Source: Betaproteobacteria bacterium (GTDB lineage Bacteria > Pseudomonadota > Gammaproteobacteria > Burkholderiales > Burkholderiaceae_C). Taken from it: DNA of 36,644 nucleotides. The position numbers and the translations under genes are program-made. Below the pieces are notes generated by a model. The model made no database searches. It saw only the letters and a program-made list of their open reading frames with translations, and was not told where the DNA came from. This document shows, piece by piece, positions 35,434-36,644 of the stretch. Numbering within the stretch: position 1 is the first letter of the stretch; every line of letters begins with the position of its first letter. The stretch lies in contig JANXSZ010000026.1 in assembly GCA_025356445.1 (NCBI GenBank), positions 1 to 36,644 on the forward strand. The letters run 5' to 3'.

Positions 35434-35480
35434 TGGCTCCTCGACCTGGGCTCGAACCAGGGACCTACGGATTAACAGTC
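35434..35480 (-). pseudogene. tRNA-Asn(GTT) 3' fragment, likely attachment site of an integrated element
   Basis: On the minus strand this 47-bp stretch reads as the 3' part of tRNA-Asn: GACTGTTAATCC (anticodon loop with GTT), then the variable loop, T arm (TTCGAGC) and acceptor 3' strand TCGAGGA, ending GCCA. The 5' half of the tRNA is absent: bases to the right (TTCAGATCAAGG on plus) do not form the D arm or the 5' acceptor strand, and the anticodon stem is broken after two pairs. The terminator that would follow is intact. This is the usual form of the distal att site left when an element inserts in a tRNA 3' end. Confidence 0.85.
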
Positions 35481-35597
35481 TTCAGATCAAGGCGTATGCC
35501 GAATTCTATACGATTCTAGAAACGTCCTAAGTTGCTGATTTTCCTAGATTTTTTCTATTTGGGTGATTTTGGATATTCCATGCGGTTCTGGCGTTTT

Positions 35598-35638
35598 GTG
35601 TAATTTTCTCTGCCTGATTACACAGGAATTACACCAGG
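35598..35638. repeat. Clustered direct and inverted repeats near the att site
   Basis: GTGTAATT (35598-35605) is the exact inverse of AATTACAC (35627-35634), and ATTACACAGG (35617-35626) is repeated as ATTACACCAGG (35628-35638). Such arrays about 120-160 bp from a crossover site are typical of arm sites for tyrosine integrases or excision factors. The role is inferred. Confidence 0.5.
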
Positions 35639-35727
35639 ATTTGGCTTGTTTGCTGGGAGATGTAGGCGTGAAGCGGCGGACAGTGTGCGTGGGAACCCTT
35701 CATATCTGATGACGCGGATTTGCAATA

Positions 35728-35749
35728 TGCTATGTAATTGATAGCTGCT
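35728..35749 (+). repeat. Intergenic repeat element, copy 2
   Basis: This 22-bp segment (TGCTATGTAATTGATAGC plus TGCT) matches the copy at 25350-25371 in the opposite direction at 19 of 22 positions. The following bases TACGCACG...GGGCTAGTGGCC may belong to the same element. It lies inside the right-hand element. Confidence 0.5.
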
Positions 35750-35880
35750 TACGCACGTTCTACGAGGGCTAGTGGCCTGTTTTGTATATAAAGCGTGCTG
35801 CGCAAGGGTTTGATCAGCTACCGCAAAGGCGGCAGGCATTGACGATCCTTCGGCGCTCGATATGTGTCTGCTGCCTCCAC

Positions 35881-36127
35881 CAGCGCGGTCATGCCGGGAG
35901 CGCTGCCTGCTGAATGGCGCTTTGCGCTGGTGGCAGCGCACCCAACATCACCGCTTTCCATTTTCGTGAGTCTGTAGCTTTGTTCAGTGGCCAATGCGGA
36001 GTACCGCAATGGCCTGGCACCACGAAGCTGTCGCGTGGCTTCGGCGGGCAGCGCGGTCATGCTGGGCGGCCTGTTTTTTGATTGAACGGCGCTGCGCGCT
36101 GTGTGCCAGTCCACCCAGCATCACCGC
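35881..36127. repeat. Two repeat units 168 bp apart, each with long inverted arms
   Basis: CAGCGCGGTCATGC begins units at 35881 and 36049. In each, an arm GCGGTCATGC(C/T)GGG (35885-35898; 36053-36066) faces CCCA(A/G)CATCACCGC (35941-35954; 36114-36127), pairing with three mismatches in the first unit and one in the second. Between the arms, TGAA(T/C)GGCGCT is shared. They can fold into 70-75-nt hairpins. Confidence 0.65.
36088..36106 (+). repeat. 19-bp exact direct repeat, copy 1
   Basis: GGCGCTGCGCGCTGTGTGC occurs here and again at 36598-36616, 510 bp further on. The surrounding bases differ, so it is a shared module, not part of a long duplication. Confidence 0.75.
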
Positions 36128-36374
36128 TTTCGGTTTGCCAGCACTGTAGTGTCAGTCAGTGCGCGCGGCGCTGCTGCGCCCCGCACAGGCACCGGGGAGG
36201 GGAAGGTACATCGCCAGTGCTTCGCAAGTGTTGGTCAGTGCGCTGTGGCGCAGATATGACCTCGGCTCGCTGGCGCATCGTGCTGGATCAGCCATCGCCT
36301 GCGGCTCGGCCTGGATGCCGTGATGTGCGTGGCAGTTGTGGTGCACGCCCGCTACGGCCACCCGCTTCGCTTTT

Positions 36375-36480
36375 ACATAACGCCGCATTGCCCTCAGTGC
36401 CCGCCAGTCGCTGCGCTAAAGCTCCACTTGGTGACGGTCACCGCTTCGCGCCCTTCGGGTGAAGGCAACAGGCGTTATGC
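36375..36480 (+). other. attC-like recombination hairpin (integron cassette site candidate)
   Basis: The outer arms CATAACGCC (36376-36384) and GGCGTTATG (36471-36479) are perfectly complementary. Inside them TTGCC (36388-36392) pairs with GGCAA (36464-36468). Taking CATAAC/GTTATG as R boxes, the spacers are 6 and 5 nt before the inner L boxes, the geometry of integron attC sites. The right core GTTATGC matches GTTRRRY except at position 5. The span is 106 bp, within the known attC range, with a central palindrome GGTGACGGTCACC. No integrase or second clear attC is in view. Confidence 0.55.
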
Positions 36481-36597
36481 AAAGTGGCCTTCGCTGGAGT
36501 CGGTCGCACAGCCGTCGGCGCTTCCCGGTCGCTTGCACGCCCTACGCGCCGCCGTCTGCGCGCCCTTTTGGTTGTTGTGGCGTTGTGGCATCAGTCA

Positions 36598-36616
36598 GGC
36601 GCTGCGCGCTGTGTGC
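36598..36616 (+). repeat. 19-bp exact direct repeat, copy 2
   Basis: Second exact copy of the module at 36088-36106. It is followed by TTGGTCAGTGGCCTGCGGCC, in which GTCAGTG is one of three exact copies in this region. Confidence 0.75.
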
Positions 36617-36644
36617 TTGGTCAGTGGCCTGCGGCCAGTCATAG

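Larger units (their letters stand above)
35481..36644. mobile_element. End of a probable integrated element: repeats and hairpins, no gene seen
   Basis: To the right of the tRNA-Asn fragment lies 1.16 kb without a credible gene. The first 350 bp are A/T-richer, with direct and inverted repeats at 35598-35638. From about 35820 the DNA is very GC-rich and built of hairpins and repeated modules, including a 168-bp-periodic pair, an attC-like structure at 36375-36480, and GTCAGTG motifs at 36155, 36234 and 36620. Small frames exist on both strands, but they run through the hairpins and lack ribosome sites. Because the tRNA 3' end points left, the element should extend right, with an intact tRNA-Asn further on. 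Confidence 0.5.

Noticed and set aside
35818-36462. Small frames in the right-hand repeat region (98 codons on minus, 126 codons on plus)
   Set aside because: They run through the hairpin repeats, are rich in Arg, Ala and Cys, and lack Shine-Dalgarno sites. Their apparent internal repeats are explained by the DNA repeats.

Overview
The window looks like a chromosomal segment of a Burkholderiales bacterium, most likely Comamonadaceae. The basis is the moderately GC-rich coding sequence, the order ilvB-ilvH-ilvC-pssA-leuA, the ECF sigma/DUF3619/DUF3106/RDD/LOG gene block beside ilvB, and the aat-bpt pair. No species can be named from sequence alone. The middle (about 0.9-35.4 kb) reads as ordinary core chromosome. 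Both ends sit on tRNA-gene boundaries with features of integrated elements.

Left edge (1-871): the start of an unrecognised gene runs off the window leftward, next to a terminator and a tRNA-Ser(GCT) whose acceptor stem has two unpaired positions, as if its 3' end had been replaced. From 944 to 2971 lie hslR and a PAS/AAA+/Fis sigma-54 activator. The activator is followed by three tandem dyads (GTCTGA-N3-TYARAC), an exact match to the IHF consensus and a correctly spaced -24/-12 promoter. This promoter drives the first branched-chain-amino-acid-type ABC transporter operon (binding protein, two ATPases, two permeases) and a translationally coupled alpha/beta hydrolase (3125-8800). A second complete transporter set follows in another order (ATPases, binding protein, permeases; 8897-13645) and ends at a strong terminator.

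13.7-23.3 kb holds a RIO-type kinase, a membrane-anchored Mrr-like nuclease-fold protein, a second alpha/beta hydrolase coupled to metY, a CBS-pair protein, aroC, an MFS transporter, and a leftward block of ECF sigma factor, DUF3619, DUF3106, RDD and LOG proteins.

23.5-31.6 kb is the branched-chain amino acid biosynthesis region: ilvB, ilvH, ilvC, then pssA, then two different 2-isopropylmalate synthases in tandem. Ahead of the first leuA is a translated leader peptide of 17 residues with four leucine codons, three of them CTA. It is followed by a pause hairpin, an antiterminator strand and a terminator hairpin, which form a complete attenuator. With two LIV-type importers nearby, the window links uptake, synthesis and regulation of branched-chain compounds, although the transporters' substrates are not proven.

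31.7-35.4 kb carries a PBP7-like D,D-peptidase, an IclR regulator and the two N-degron aminoacyl transferases bpt and aat. At 35434-35480 there is only the 3' part of a tRNA-Asn gene, with its old terminator still in place, which looks like the distal attachment site of an element extending to the right. The last 1.1 kb has no credible gene. It is made of hairpins and repeats, including a 168-bp-periodic pair and a structure with the geometry of an integron attC site.
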